Below, one piece after another: positions 17,919 through 27,473 of a stretch of DNA of 64,000 bases. The stretch spans positions 1 to 64,000 of the forward strand of contig NZ_AAWS01000021.1 of NCBI RefSeq assembly GCF_000169175.1. The letters run 5' to 3'. The translations under genes and the position numbers were made by a program. Within the stretch, counting starts at the first letter, position 1. Each line of letters opens with the position of its first letter. The notes under the pieces are model-generated. The model saw only the letters and a program-made list of their open reading frames with translations. It was not told the origin of the DNA and did no database searches. Origin of the DNA: Microscilla marina ATCC 23134 (lineage in GTDB: Bacteria; Bacteroidota; Bacteroidia; Cytophagales; Microscillaceae).

Positions 17919-19973
17919 ATGAGACTTCTGTTTATTATCACCTTTGCCTTTATGTTTGGTTATGGCAACTCGCAAGCCCAAAACACAAAAACAGATAGTT
18001 TGGAAAACCTGTTGTCTATTACCACCGATACTGTTCAGAAAATAGCTATTTTAGATGCACTTACCTGGGAGTTCCGTAATTCAGACCTGAAAAAATCGTT
18101 AGACTACGGCTTACGCAATATAGCTTTGATTCAGCAATCTCAGTACCCCGAAAAGTTGCCAGATACTTACGGTTATGTAGGCATAATTTACCGCAATCTG
18201 GGCGATTACTCACAGTCAATGGCATACCATTATAAAGCACTAAAACTGGCAAAACGGTATAAGATAGTTAGTCGGGAAGCTTATTCTTATAACAATATAG
18301 GAGACGTGCTTCAGCGGCAAAATCATTTTTCAGCCGCGATCACTAACATACAAAAGGCCATTGACCTGTTTACCCAACTCAACCATAAAAAAGGGCAAGC
18401 CTATGGGTACTTAAGATTGGGTGAAGTTTTTAAAAAGCAAAAACGTTATCGAGAGGCTCTGGAGGTTTTTTTTAAGGTGCTTGAGATTAAAAGTCAACCC
18501 AATGCAGACGTGAGCACTGTGTTGCAACGCATAGGTAACATATATAGCAAACAAGGCAAATATAAGGAGGCTATATTGTACTTAAATAAAGCACTCAACC
18601 AGGATATAATTACACAGGATATTCTGGGGGTGTGCAATGTGCAGAATGACATGTCTGCTATTTATTTACAGCAAAATAACCCCCAAAAAGTGATCAGGCA
18701 AGCCACCAAAACCTGGCAAAAAGCCTCTGAGATAATGGCAAAGCCTATTATGTATAAAACCGCTCGCCTGTTACAACAAGCCTACGAAAAGCAAAATAAC
18801 TATATCAAAGCTTACTACTATCAAAAACAATATATCAAGACGCTCGAAGATTTTTTGAATGAACAAAGAGGTACCCAACTGGATGCCCTCAAGTTTAGCC
18901 ATCAATTAGAAAAGCAACAGGTAGAGCTTGACCTAAAAGACAAGAACATACAGTTGTTAAAGCAGGCGCAAAAAGAGCATCGTTTGAGGCAGAGTTTGGT
19001 GTATGCCTTGTTTGCGGCTATAGTATTATTGGGTGGCTTGATTACCGCCTTGGTTAGGGGCAACCTTCGTAAGAAAAAAGCCAATCGTTTATTGCAAAAC
19101 AGAAATCAGGAGATTGCGGAGAAAAACCATGAGATTGTTGTGCAAAATCGAGAGTTGCATATTCAGCAAGAGGAAATACAGGCACAACACAACGCTATAG
19201 AACTGCGAAACCGACACATTACCCAAAGTATTCAAGCCGCCAAAACTATTCAGGAAGCTATCTTGCCCCAACAAGTGCGCATCAAGCAAATGTTTGCCCA
19301 ATACTTTGTACTTTATCGCCCCCGTGATGTGGTGTCGGGCGATTTTTATTGGGCAGGCAAGGTAGGCAATACCCGTATTTTGGGTGCCATTGATTGTACC
19401 GGACACGGAGTGCCAGGGGCGTTTATGAGTTTGATTGGTTTTGCTTTGCTGAATGAAATTATCAATACAAAGAAAATAACCAACCCTGCAGAAATACTCA
19501 CTATGCTTAGGCTTGAGGTTAAACAAGCTTTAAAACAAGACGAAACCCTCAACCGGGATGGAATGGATGCTGGGCTGGTAGCCATAGAAGACCAGCCTGA
19601 TGGCAAGGTAAAGGTAGATTTTGCGGGTGCCAAGCGCCCCTTGTGGTATATTACCAAAGATAGTGACGCCATGCAAGTAGTAGAGGGGAGCAGGGTGTCG
19701 ATAGGGCTTACTTATAAGAATAAAAGAGCCATTGAAAATAACACGTATATACTAGATAAGGGTACTTTACTTTATTTAAGTTCCGATGGTTTTGTTGACC
19801 AAAACAAGGTAACCCGTGATAAATTTGGAGTGAAAAGGCTTACCGAATTGATTTATACCTTAAGTAATCAAGATTTATCTGAGCAAAAACAAGCATTGGA
19901 TGAGGCGTTAGATGAGTTTATGGCAGGTACCGAGCAACGCGATGATATTTTGCTAATGGGAGTAAAGTTGTGA
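17919..19973 (+). CDS. TPR-transmembrane-SpoIIE/PP2C phosphatase, array copy 1
   Basis: 684 residues from ATG 17919, where a signal peptide begins (MRLLFIITFAFMFGYGNSQAQ); the upstream ATG at 17874 is not shared with the paralogues. Layout: TPR repeats about 60-310 in the periplasm, helical linker, one membrane segment about 370-390, coiled coil about 395-445, then a cytoplasmic SpoIIE domain (about 455-684). Phosphatase motifs: VVSGDFYWAG (about 472), GAIDCTGHGVPGAFMS, LLYLSSDGF and the final EQRDDILLMG, giving the metal-binding Asp residues. It would dephosphorylate a Ser/Thr phosphoprotein in response to a periplasmic signal. First of three tandem paralogues. Confidence 0.92.
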   Translation: MRLLFIITFAFMFGYGNSQAQNTKTDSLENLLSITTDTVQKIAILDALTWEFRNSDLKKSLDYGLRNIALIQQSQYPEKLPDTYGYVGIIYRNLGDYSQSMAYHYKALKLAKRYKIVSREAYSYNNIGDVLQRQNHFSAAITNIQKAIDLFTQLNHKKGQAYGYLRLGEVFKKQKRYREALEVFFKVLEIKSQPNADVSTVLQRIGNIYSKQGKYKEAILYLNKALNQDIITQDILGVCNVQNDMSAIYLQQNNPQKVIRQATKTWQKASEIMAKPIMYKTARLLQQAYEKQNNYIKAYYYQKQYIKTLEDFLNEQRGTQLDALKFSHQLEKQQVELDLKDKNIQLLKQAQKEHRLRQSLVYALFAAIVLLGGLITALVRGNLRKKKANRLLQNRNQEIAEKNHEIVVQNRELHIQQEEIQAQHNAIELRNRHITQSIQAAKTIQEAILPQQVRIKQMFAQYFVLYRPRDVVSGDFYWAGKVGNTRILGAIDCTGHGVPGAFMSLIGFALLNEIINTKKITNPAEILTMLRLEVKQALKQDETLNRDGMDAGLVAIEDQPDGKVKVDFAGAKRPLWYITKDSDAMQVVEGSRVSIGLTYKNKRAIENNTYILDKGTLLYLSSDGFVDQNKVTRDKFGVKRLTELIYTLSNQDLSEQKQALDEALDEFMAGTEQRDDILLMGVKL

Positions 19974-20227
19974 CTGTTCGGGGCAGTTCAGGAGGCGAAA
20001 GTTAGAGGATTGAGGGTATTTTAGGATTGTTTTTTGTTGAATTGTATGGGCATATATGCCAAGTGTTTGGTTTACTTTTAGTAAATTAAAGAACTAATGT
20101 GTAGATAGGTTGATGTGGTGAACTAGTACTCTAGCTCCTAAGTAGGAATGACATTACCTAAGCACAAATTGCTTCAAGAGCATTTTATCTATGCTGTAAG
20201 TACAAGTTAAACAAGAACGATACAACT

Positions 20228-22291
20228 ATGAGACTCCTGTTTACTGTCATTTTTATCCTTATGTTTGGTTATGACAACCTGCAAGCCCAAAGCGCAAAAA
20301 CAGATAGTTTGGAAAAACTATTGCCTCTCACCACTGATACTTCTCAACAAATCGCCATTTTGAGCAAACTTACCTGGCAATTTCGTTACTCTAATCTGAA
20401 AAAAGCCCTGCATTATGGTTTACGCAACATAGCTTTAATCCAACAATCTATATACAAAAAAGAATTGCCCCAGGCAAATGGTTACGTGGGGGTGATCTAC
20501 CGCAATTTGGGAGATTATTCTCAGGCAATAATCTATCATTATAAAGCACTAAAATTGGCAAAAAAGCATCAGGTACTCATTCAAGAAGCTTATTCTTACA
20601 ATAATATTGGGGATATACTTCAACGGCAAAATCATTTCTCTGATGCAACAACGAATATAAAACGAGCGATTGACCTATTTGTCCGCCTCAAAAACAAAAA
20701 AGGGGAGGCTTATGGGTACCTAAGGTTGGGAGAGGTATTGCAAAAGCAACAGCATTATCAGAAGGCTTTAAAGGCTTTTTTGAAAGCGCTCACCATCAGA
20801 AAAAAGATGGATGTCAAACAGGCTGACTTGAGTGCGCCATTGCATCGTATTGGAGTATTGTATAGTGTGCAAGGTAAGTATAAAGAAGCCATGTTGTATT
20901 TGAGCAAGGTGTTGAGGCAGTATGAGACTAAAAATGATATTTTGGGTATTTGCAGCTTACAAAATGATATATCAGCCATTTATTTGCAGCAAAATAATAC
21001 GAAAGAGGTGATCAGCCAGGCAACCAAAACCTGGAAAAAAGCCTCAGAAGTAACGGCAAAACCAATTATGTATCGAAGTGCTCGCCTATTGCAAAAAGCT
21101 TATGAAAAGCAACAAAACTATACTAAGGCCTATTATTATCAACAGCTATATATTAATACCTTGGAAGATTTTTTAAATGAGCAGAGAGGCAATCAACTAG
21201 ATGCACTTAAGTACAGTCATCAATTGGATAAGCAACAGGTAGCACTAGACCTAAAAGACAAAGACATTCAATTATTGCAGCAGGCACAAAAAGAACATCG
21301 ATTAAGGCGAGGGCTGGTGTATGCACTGTTGATAGGTATATTTTTATTGGCTTGCCTGATTACAGTACTTTTTAGGGGTAACATGCGCAAGAAAAAAGCC
21401 AATCATTTATTACAAAACAGGAACCAGGAAATTGCAGAGAAGAGTCAGGAAATCATTGTTCAAAACAAAGAGTTACAGGCTCAACAAGAAGAAATACGTG
21501 TCCAGCATGATACCATAGAGCGTCGAAATCACCACATCACCCAAAGCATTAAAGCTGCCAAAACCATTCAGGAAGCCATTTTGCCTCAGGAAACACGCAT
21601 CAAGCAAATGTTTGAACAGTATTTTGTGCTTTATCGTCCACGCGACGTGGTTTCAGGTGATTTTTATTGGGCAGGGCGGGTAGATAACACCCGCATTTTG
21701 GGTGCCATTGATTGTACTGGACACGGGGTGCCCGGGGCTTTTATGAGTATGATTGGATTTGCGTTGTTGAATGAAATCATCAATACAAAAAAGATCACCC
21801 ATCCAGGACAAGTACTAACCTACCTGAGGCAGGAAGTAAAAAAAGCTTTGCGACAAGAAGAAACCCACAACAAAGACGGAATGGACGCTGGAATAATAGC
21901 TGTGGAAGACCAGCCTGATGGCAAGGTAAAGCTGGAGTTTTCTGGTGCCAAGCGCCCTTTGTGGTATATTACTAAAGAGAGTGAAAGTGTAGAAATAATA
22001 GATGGCAGTAGGGTATCAATAGGGCAGGCTTATATGGACAAAAGAGTGATTGAAAACCGCACTTATATATTTGACAAAGGTACCTTACTTTATTTGAGCT
22101 CAGATGGCTTTGCTGACCAAAACAATGTAGATCGTCGAAAGTTTGGAGTGAAAAGACTCACCGAATTGATTTATACCATAAGTAATAAAGATTTATCTGA
22201 GCAAAAACAAGCATTGGATAAAGTGTTAGATGATTTTATGACGAGTACTGAACAACGCGATGATATTTTGCTGATGGGAGTGAGGTTATAA
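20228..22291 (+). CDS. TPR-transmembrane-SpoIIE/PP2C phosphatase, array copy 2
   Basis: 687 residues with the same order as the copies on either side: signal peptide ending QAQ, TPR region about 60-310, membrane segment about 373-392 (LLIGIFLLACLITVLFRG, different from copies 1 and 3), coiled coil, SpoIIE domain with SGDFYWAGR, DCTGHGVPGAFMS, SSDGFADQ and EQRDDILLMG. All metal ligands are kept. It is separated from copy 1 by about 250 bp, so it may have its own promoter. The TPR middle part is closest to copy 3, the signal peptide to copy 1. Confidence 0.92.
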   Translation: MRLLFTVIFILMFGYDNLQAQSAKTDSLEKLLPLTTDTSQQIAILSKLTWQFRYSNLKKALHYGLRNIALIQQSIYKKELPQANGYVGVIYRNLGDYSQAIIYHYKALKLAKKHQVLIQEAYSYNNIGDILQRQNHFSDATTNIKRAIDLFVRLKNKKGEAYGYLRLGEVLQKQQHYQKALKAFLKALTIRKKMDVKQADLSAPLHRIGVLYSVQGKYKEAMLYLSKVLRQYETKNDILGICSLQNDISAIYLQQNNTKEVISQATKTWKKASEVTAKPIMYRSARLLQKAYEKQQNYTKAYYYQQLYINTLEDFLNEQRGNQLDALKYSHQLDKQQVALDLKDKDIQLLQQAQKEHRLRRGLVYALLIGIFLLACLITVLFRGNMRKKKANHLLQNRNQEIAEKSQEIIVQNKELQAQQEEIRVQHDTIERRNHHITQSIKAAKTIQEAILPQETRIKQMFEQYFVLYRPRDVVSGDFYWAGRVDNTRILGAIDCTGHGVPGAFMSMIGFALLNEIINTKKITHPGQVLTYLRQEVKKALRQEETHNKDGMDAGIIAVEDQPDGKVKLEFSGAKRPLWYITKESESVEIIDGSRVSIGQAYMDKRVIENRTYIFDKGTLLYLSSDGFADQNNVDRRKFGVKRLTELIYTISNKDLSEQKQALDKVLDDFMTSTEQRDDILLMGVRL

Positions 22292-22775
22292 TATGTTTTG
22301 AGCATTTTATACATTAAACAAGGTCATAATGGACAAGTGCTTTTTTATGATCAAAATAAGGGTTTTGGGAGCGTTTTTTGCCCAAATAAGCGGATTAAAT
22401 TGTGTGAAAAAGCACTATATGCTATACTTACAGAAGATATGAGCAAAGGCAAGCAAGCCATACTGGTCAATTATTGAAAAATAATTTTGTAATATACCTT
22501 GCTGACTCTCAGTAAGTTTGACTTATCTGTAAATCTAAAATAATGGGATGTTTACCTATTGTATACCCTTGTTTTTTGACTTTTTGCTATAAAATGAGCG
22601 AAATTTAAGCAAAGCTACATCAAAAGGAAATTGAAATATTCTTTCAATCGTTGGTGACACAATGTATAAAATAAAGACAGCCTTTACCTAACCCAAAGAC
22701 TGTCAAATAATTTGATAACTAACTACCAAGGTGTGTACTGGTTACACACCATACAGCTATTATTACCCATTTATT
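22292..22775. other. Noncoding gap between phosphatase copies 2 and 3
   Basis: 484 bp without a supportable gene. It is AT-rich, with no clear repeat of the 250-bp gap between copies 1 and 2, so the duplication unit did not conserve the spacer. Confidence 0.4.
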
Positions 22776-24836
22776 ATGAAGATCCAGCTTATTATTATCT
22801 TAACCCTGATTACTGTTTGTAATGTAGAGGCGCGAAGCCTCAGCACTGATAGTTTGGAAAAACTGTTGCCTACTACTCAAAAAACCTCCCATCGAATAGA
22901 TATTTTAAGCAAGCTTACCTGGCAACTTCGTAATTCAGACTTAAAAAAAGCCCTGAGTTATGGTTTACAACACATCGCTTTGATTCGCAAGTCAGGGAAT
23001 CCACAAGCATTGGCGCAAGCAAATAATTATGTAGGAATTATTTATCGTAATTTGGGAGACTACTCTCAAGCAATGCGTTATCATTATAAAGCGCTCACCC
23101 TTGCCCAACAACACCAGGTGATCGACCAAAAAGCATATTGTTATAACAATATTGGCGACTTGTTGGGGAGGCAGGGTAACTTGTTGGATGCCCGGAAAAA
23201 TATACAACGTGCCATCGACCTGTTTGTCCAACTTAAAAATGATCGGGGAGAGGCCTATGGTTACTTGAGGCTTGGCGAAGTGCTACAGCAAGAAGGGAAG
23301 TATGACGAAGCATTGACTGCTTTTTTTAAAGCCCTTGATCTTAGAAAAAAAATGAAAGCAGCAAAAGCCGATCTAAGTGCCCCACTGCAACGGATTGGTG
23401 TATTGTATGGAGTTCAACATAAATACAAAGAAGCAATGCTGTATTTAGGCAAGGCACTCAGGCAGGACGTGGTCAATCAGGACATACGTGGAATGTGTAG
23501 TGTACAAAACGACATGTCTGCCATTTATTTACAACAAAACAAGACACAGGAAGTAATCAGGCAGGCAACTGATACCTGGCAACACGCCTCAGAAATAATG
23601 GCAAAGCCTATCATGTATCGTACTGCCCGCTTGTTGCAGCAAGCCTACGAAAAACAAAAAAACTATGTCAAGGCTTACTACTATCAGCAACAATACGTGA
23701 GCACGCTCGAAGATTTTTTGAATGAACAAAGAGGAAACCAGTTGGATGCGTTGAGGTATAGTCATCAATTAGAAAAACAGCAAGTAGAGCTTGACCTAAA
23801 AGATAAAGACATACAATTGCTGCAGCAGGCACAAAAAGAACACCGCTTAAGGCAAAGTTTGGTGTATGCCTTGTTTGCGGCTATAGTACTACTGGGTGGC
23901 TTGATTACAGCCTTGGTTAGGGGCAACCTTCGTAAGAAAAAAGCCAACCACCTGTTACAAAACAGAAACCAGGAAATTGCAGAGAAAAATTACGAGATTG
24001 TTGTGCAAAACAAAGAGTTACACGCCCAACAAGAAGAAATACGGGCTCAACATGATTCTATAGAGCTACAAAACCGACACATTACCCAAAGCATTCAAGC
24101 TGCCAAAACTATTCAAGAGGCAATCCTTCCTCAGGAAGAACGCATCAAGCAAATGTTTGAGCAATACTTTGTGATTTACCGTCCACGCGATGTAGTGTCG
24201 GGCGATTTTTACTGGGCAGGCAAAGTAGGCAATACCCGTATTTTGGGTGCCATTGATTGCACCGGACACGGAGTGCCAGGGGCGTTTATGAGTATGATTG
24301 GTTTTGCTTTGCTGAATGAAATTATAAAAACTAAGAAAGTAACCAACCCTGGAGAAGTGCTCACCAGGCTAAGGCTCGAAGTGAAAAAAGCGTTGAGCCA
24401 GGAAGAAACCCGCAACAAGGATGGAATGGATGCTGGATTGATAGCCGTAGAGGATCAGAGTGATGGCAAGGTGAAAGTAGCCTTTGCTGGTGCCAAGCGT
24501 CCATTGTGGTATATGACCAAAGATTGCTCACGCTTACAGGTAGTAGAGGGTAGCAGGGTTTCAATAGGGCTTACCTATCAAGACAAAAGAGTCATAGAAA
24601 CCAAAACGTACTTGTTTGACAAAGGAACTCAACTTTATTTGAGTTCCGATGGTTTTGCCGACCAAAACAATGTAGCCCGCCGGAAGTTTGGCACTAAACG
24701 ACTGCTTGAGTTAATCTATATGATTGGCAAGTATCCTTTGTATAAACAGAAAAAAGTCTTGGACAATGATTTGGATGAGTTTATGAGAGACACGGAGCAA
24801 CGCGATGATATTTTGTTGATGGGAGTAAAGCTGTAA
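22776..24836 (+). CDS. TPR-transmembrane-SpoIIE/PP2C phosphatase, array copy 3
   Basis: 686 residues from ATG 22776 (signal peptide MKIQLIIILTLITVCNVEA; the ATG at 22731 adds 15 residues unlike a signal). TPR region about 55-310, membrane segment about 370-392 nearly identical to copy 1, coiled coil, SpoIIE domain with SGDFYWAGK, DCTGHGVPGAFMS, SSDGFADQ and EQRDDILLMG. Catalytic residues are intact. The divergent signal peptide but near-identical membrane/linker segment relative to copy 1 points to recombination among copies. Confidence 0.92.
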   Translation: MKIQLIIILTLITVCNVEARSLSTDSLEKLLPTTQKTSHRIDILSKLTWQLRNSDLKKALSYGLQHIALIRKSGNPQALAQANNYVGIIYRNLGDYSQAMRYHYKALTLAQQHQVIDQKAYCYNNIGDLLGRQGNLLDARKNIQRAIDLFVQLKNDRGEAYGYLRLGEVLQQEGKYDEALTAFFKALDLRKKMKAAKADLSAPLQRIGVLYGVQHKYKEAMLYLGKALRQDVVNQDIRGMCSVQNDMSAIYLQQNKTQEVIRQATDTWQHASEIMAKPIMYRTARLLQQAYEKQKNYVKAYYYQQQYVSTLEDFLNEQRGNQLDALRYSHQLEKQQVELDLKDKDIQLLQQAQKEHRLRQSLVYALFAAIVLLGGLITALVRGNLRKKKANHLLQNRNQEIAEKNYEIVVQNKELHAQQEEIRAQHDSIELQNRHITQSIQAAKTIQEAILPQEERIKQMFEQYFVIYRPRDVVSGDFYWAGKVGNTRILGAIDCTGHGVPGAFMSMIGFALLNEIIKTKKVTNPGEVLTRLRLEVKKALSQEETRNKDGMDAGLIAVEDQSDGKVKVAFAGAKRPLWYMTKDCSRLQVVEGSRVSIGLTYQDKRVIETKTYLFDKGTQLYLSSDGFADQNNVARRKFGTKRLLELIYMIGKYPLYKQKKVLDNDLDEFMRDTEQRDDILLMGVKL

Positions 24837-24939
24837 GCTCTAAATCTAAAAAATACAAAGCGTTTGGCTAATAGTATAATTTAACAAAAACATGCGCAAG
24901 GATTACCTACCAGGAGTTATTATAATTCGGGAAAAGCAT

Positions 24940-24947
24940 TACATTTG
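24940..24947 (+). promoter_or_regulatory. -7 box upstream of small Cys protein gene
   Basis: TACATTTG, exact TAnnTTTG. It overlaps the possible TTG start at 24945, which argues that translation begins farther in, at the TTG at 24978. No clear -33 element. Confidence 0.4.
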
Positions 24948-24977
24948 CACTCGAAAACAAAAACCAAGGTTAATCTA

Positions 24978-25355
24978 TTGAAAAAAGTTGTTTCCATATT
25001 TCTCATTTTTCTGGTGCTTTTGCAACCCATGAGCAAGCTATGGATTGTTATATCTTTTGAAATTAACCAGGATTTTATAGCCAAAGTATTATGCATTAAT
25101 CGTAGCGAGCCCGAGTCTGCTTGTGCTGGTCGATGTCATCTGGAGCGTGAACTAAAAGACGCTACAGAAAAAGAGCAAAAACAGATTCCTTTGTCAATTG
25201 TAGGCAAAAGTGAAACATTTGTATGCACTGCCCAGCGACTTTCGGTAAAACGCTCATTGATTTGTGCCCTCCCTGCTCGCCAGAGCATTTATCTGCGGTC
25301 TGCCCACCAAGGGTTTATTGCAGATATTTTCCACCCCCCACAATTCATTGCTTAA
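24978..25355 (+). CDS. Small secreted Cys-containing protein of a Bacteroidota family
   Basis: 125 residues from TTG 24978 (reads MKKVVSIFLIFLVLLQ). There is no ATG before the conserved part. After the N-terminal hydrophobic segment it has the pattern FEINQDFIAKVLCINRSEPESAC, then AGRCHLERELKDATEKEQKQ: I recall a recurrent Bacteroidota small-protein pattern with N-x-x-F/Y-I-A, LC-x-N and C-x-G-x-C-H/Y-L. The C-x3-C-H group could bind metal. It lies directly upstream of the copper-related MbnP operon, consistent with but not proof of a metal role. Confidence 0.7.
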   Translation: MKKVVSIFLIFLVLLQPMSKLWIVISFEINQDFIAKVLCINRSEPESACAGRCHLERELKDATEKEQKQIPLSIVGKSETFVCTAQRLSVKRSLICALPARQSIYLRSAHQGFIADIFHPPQFIA

Positions 25356-25540
25356 CCTTTTATTCCCCTATTCCCTGTTTTTCAAGTTTTTATTTAAAAA
25401 GCAAGGGAGAGGTATGCCTTTTCAACCCGCTATGTCACCTTTTTTATCAAAAATAAAGGCGATTTACTAATGACTGGTTCATTAAAAAAAATAGTGAACA
25501 AAACCGTCTTGTATTTGCCTGTATCTAAAAAGAATAAGCA

Positions 25541-26407
25541 ATGAAATCATTGAATATATTAATCATAAGTATTTTATCTATAGCATTACTTGCTGCCTGC
25601 AAAAAAGAAGACACTGCTACCCCTGCCAGCGAAACAGGACAAATGATTCTTCAATTTGACAATAAAGTAGGTTCAGAAGAATTGAATTTGACCGAGAGTG
25701 GGGGAACTGTATACCCTTACAAAACTGCCAGTGGGCAAACCTTCAATATTACCAAAATGGGATATTACGTCAGTAAAATTAAACTAGAGACCGAAGATGG
25801 AACTGTGCATGAGGATGAAATGAATGTAAGTGCCAATGCTGCCGAAGTAAAAGGGTACTACCACGTATTGGAAAGCAACTCTTCGTCTCAGTTGATCACC
25901 CTTAAAAATATTCCTGCCGGAAAGTATACCAAGGTTACTTTTACAATTGGAGTAGATGAAGACGGTGTGCAGGAAGGTGCCGCCGGTGGAGTGTTAGACC
26001 CAGCAGAAGGTGCTTGGTTTTGGAACTGGAACGCGGGCTATATTGGATTTGCCATAGAAGGTGCTTCGCCTAATTCAAGCCAAAAAGAAGTAGTAGGAGA
26101 AGGGTGGAAAATACACGAAAAATCGTTTGCCTTGCACGTAGGTGGATGGAAAGACGTGGCGCCTGCCAGTGGACAAACGCAAAAGTTTGTAAACAATGTA
26201 AAAACGTTAACACTTGCGCTAGACTCACCTGTGACTGTTTCTGAAAAGCTTCAGCCAAAAGCACATATCGTAGTAGATGCGCTGAAAGTATTGGACGGGG
26301 TAAATATTGATTTTGCTACCTCTTATGCCATCCATGCTCCAGCATTGGGCAAGCCCTTGGCAGAGCAATTATCTAATGCTTTTATACTTCATCATGTACA
26401 CCAATAA
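25541..26407 (+). CDS. MbnP-family copper-binding lipoprotein
   Basis: 288 residues with a lipoprotein signal (lipobox LLAAC, Cys20). The rest is a beta-rich MbnP domain: LQFDNKVGSEELNL near 35, FNITKMGYYVSKIKL, the DEDGVQEG-type segment, and the conserved AWFWNWNAGYIGFAIEG motif (about 150-166) followed by HVGGW. In the characterised MbnP, a Trp is oxidised to kynurenine by the partner MbnH and the protein binds copper in the periplasm. The partner gene follows after 1 bp. Copper binding here is inferred from family and operon. Confidence 0.88.
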   Translation: MKSLNILIISILSIALLAACKKEDTATPASETGQMILQFDNKVGSEELNLTESGGTVYPYKTASGQTFNITKMGYYVSKIKLETEDGTVHEDEMNVSANAAEVKGYYHVLESNSSSQLITLKNIPAGKYTKVTFTIGVDEDGVQEGAAGGVLDPAEGAWFWNWNAGYIGFAIEGASPNSSQKEVVGEGWKIHEKSFALHVGGWKDVAPASGQTQKFVNNVKTLTLALDSPVTVSEKLQPKAHIVVDALKVLDGVNIDFATSYAIHAPALGKPLAEQLSNAFILHHVHQ

Positions 26408-26408
26408 A

Positions 26409-27473
26409 ATGCCATTGAATTATAAATTATACCAAGCATACCCCACCTTGTGTTGGGTATGCATTTTTGTATTGTTGGTGGGGTGCCAAAAACAAAACGA
26501 AGCCCCTGATAATACCTATGTATTTGTGAAACCTGCGAACTTTCCTGAACCTACCTATACTTTTAAGAACAACCCGGTGACTAAAGAAGGGTTTTTGTTA
26601 GGACGCAGGCTGTTTTTTGACCCGTTACTGTCTAAAGACGGAAGTGTATCGTGCAACAACTGCCATATTCAGTCTACCGCCTTTGCCGATGCCCAACAGC
26701 ATCCGCTGAGCATTGGGGTAGAAAACAGGGTAGGAACCCGAAATGCACCTGCGTTGGCAAATTTGGCGTTTATGCCTGAGTTTTTTTGGGATGGAGGCGT
26801 CACTCACTTAGATTTTGCTCCAATCAATGCCATAGAAGCTGTCTTTGAAATGGATGAAACGATGGAGAACGTGGTAAAAAAACTAAATGAAAGCACAGTA
26901 TACCCCGCTTTGTTTAAAAAAGCTTTTGGGGTAGACAAAGTGACATCCCCTTATATGTTGCAGGCGTTGTCACAGTTTATGACGATGATGGTGTCGGCCA
27001 ATTCCCGTTATGATAAATACCAACGGGGCGAAGGGGAGCAATTGAGCGATGACGAACAAGCAGGATTGACTTTGTTTCAAGCCAAATGTGGTAGTTGCCA
27101 TGCCGGAGCATTGTTTACCGACTTCAGTTATAGAAATAATGGCATTAGTACCACCTTTAGCGACGAAGGCAGGGCGCGCATTTCTGAAGCAACCGAAGAC
27201 ATTGGTAAGTTTAGAGTGCCCAGCCTAAGAAACGTAGCATTGACTGCTCCATACATGCACAACGCAAAGTTTAGAACTTTGGAAGATGTATTGAAACATT
27301 ATGCCGAAGGGGTACAACCTTCTGCAACGCTCGATGCTTCGTTACAGCGTAATGGGCGGTTGGGCATTGCCTTGACAAGTGAAGAGCAACGAAAAATTAT
27401 TGCTTTTCTACGAACACTTACTGACAATGATTTTCGTTCAGACGAGCGGTTTCAAAACAGAAATGAAGAATGA
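26409..27473 (+). CDS. MbnH-like dihaem cytochrome c peroxidase-family lipoprotein
   Basis: 354 residues from ATG 26409, one base after the mbnP stop; the earlier ATG at 26307 would overlap mbnP. Signal with lipobox LLVGC (Cys26). Two CxxCH haem sites, CNNCH (82-86) and CGSCH (227-231), in the CCP/MauG fold, with LGRRLFFDPLLS, GTRNAPALANLA and the later VPSLRNVALTAPYMHN segments. Members of this MauG-like branch use a bis-Fe(IV) state to oxidise a Trp on MbnP. Third gene overlaps by 4 bp. Confidence 0.92.
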   Translation: MPLNYKLYQAYPTLCWVCIFVLLVGCQKQNEAPDNTYVFVKPANFPEPTYTFKNNPVTKEGFLLGRRLFFDPLLSKDGSVSCNNCHIQSTAFADAQQHPLSIGVENRVGTRNAPALANLAFMPEFFWDGGVTHLDFAPINAIEAVFEMDETMENVVKKLNESTVYPALFKKAFGVDKVTSPYMLQALSQFMTMMVSANSRYDKYQRGEGEQLSDDEQAGLTLFQAKCGSCHAGALFTDFSYRNNGISTTFSDEGRARISEATEDIGKFRVPSLRNVALTAPYMHNAKFRTLEDVLKHYAEGVQPSATLDASLQRNGRLGIALTSEEQRKIIAFLRTLTDNDFRSDERFQNRNEE

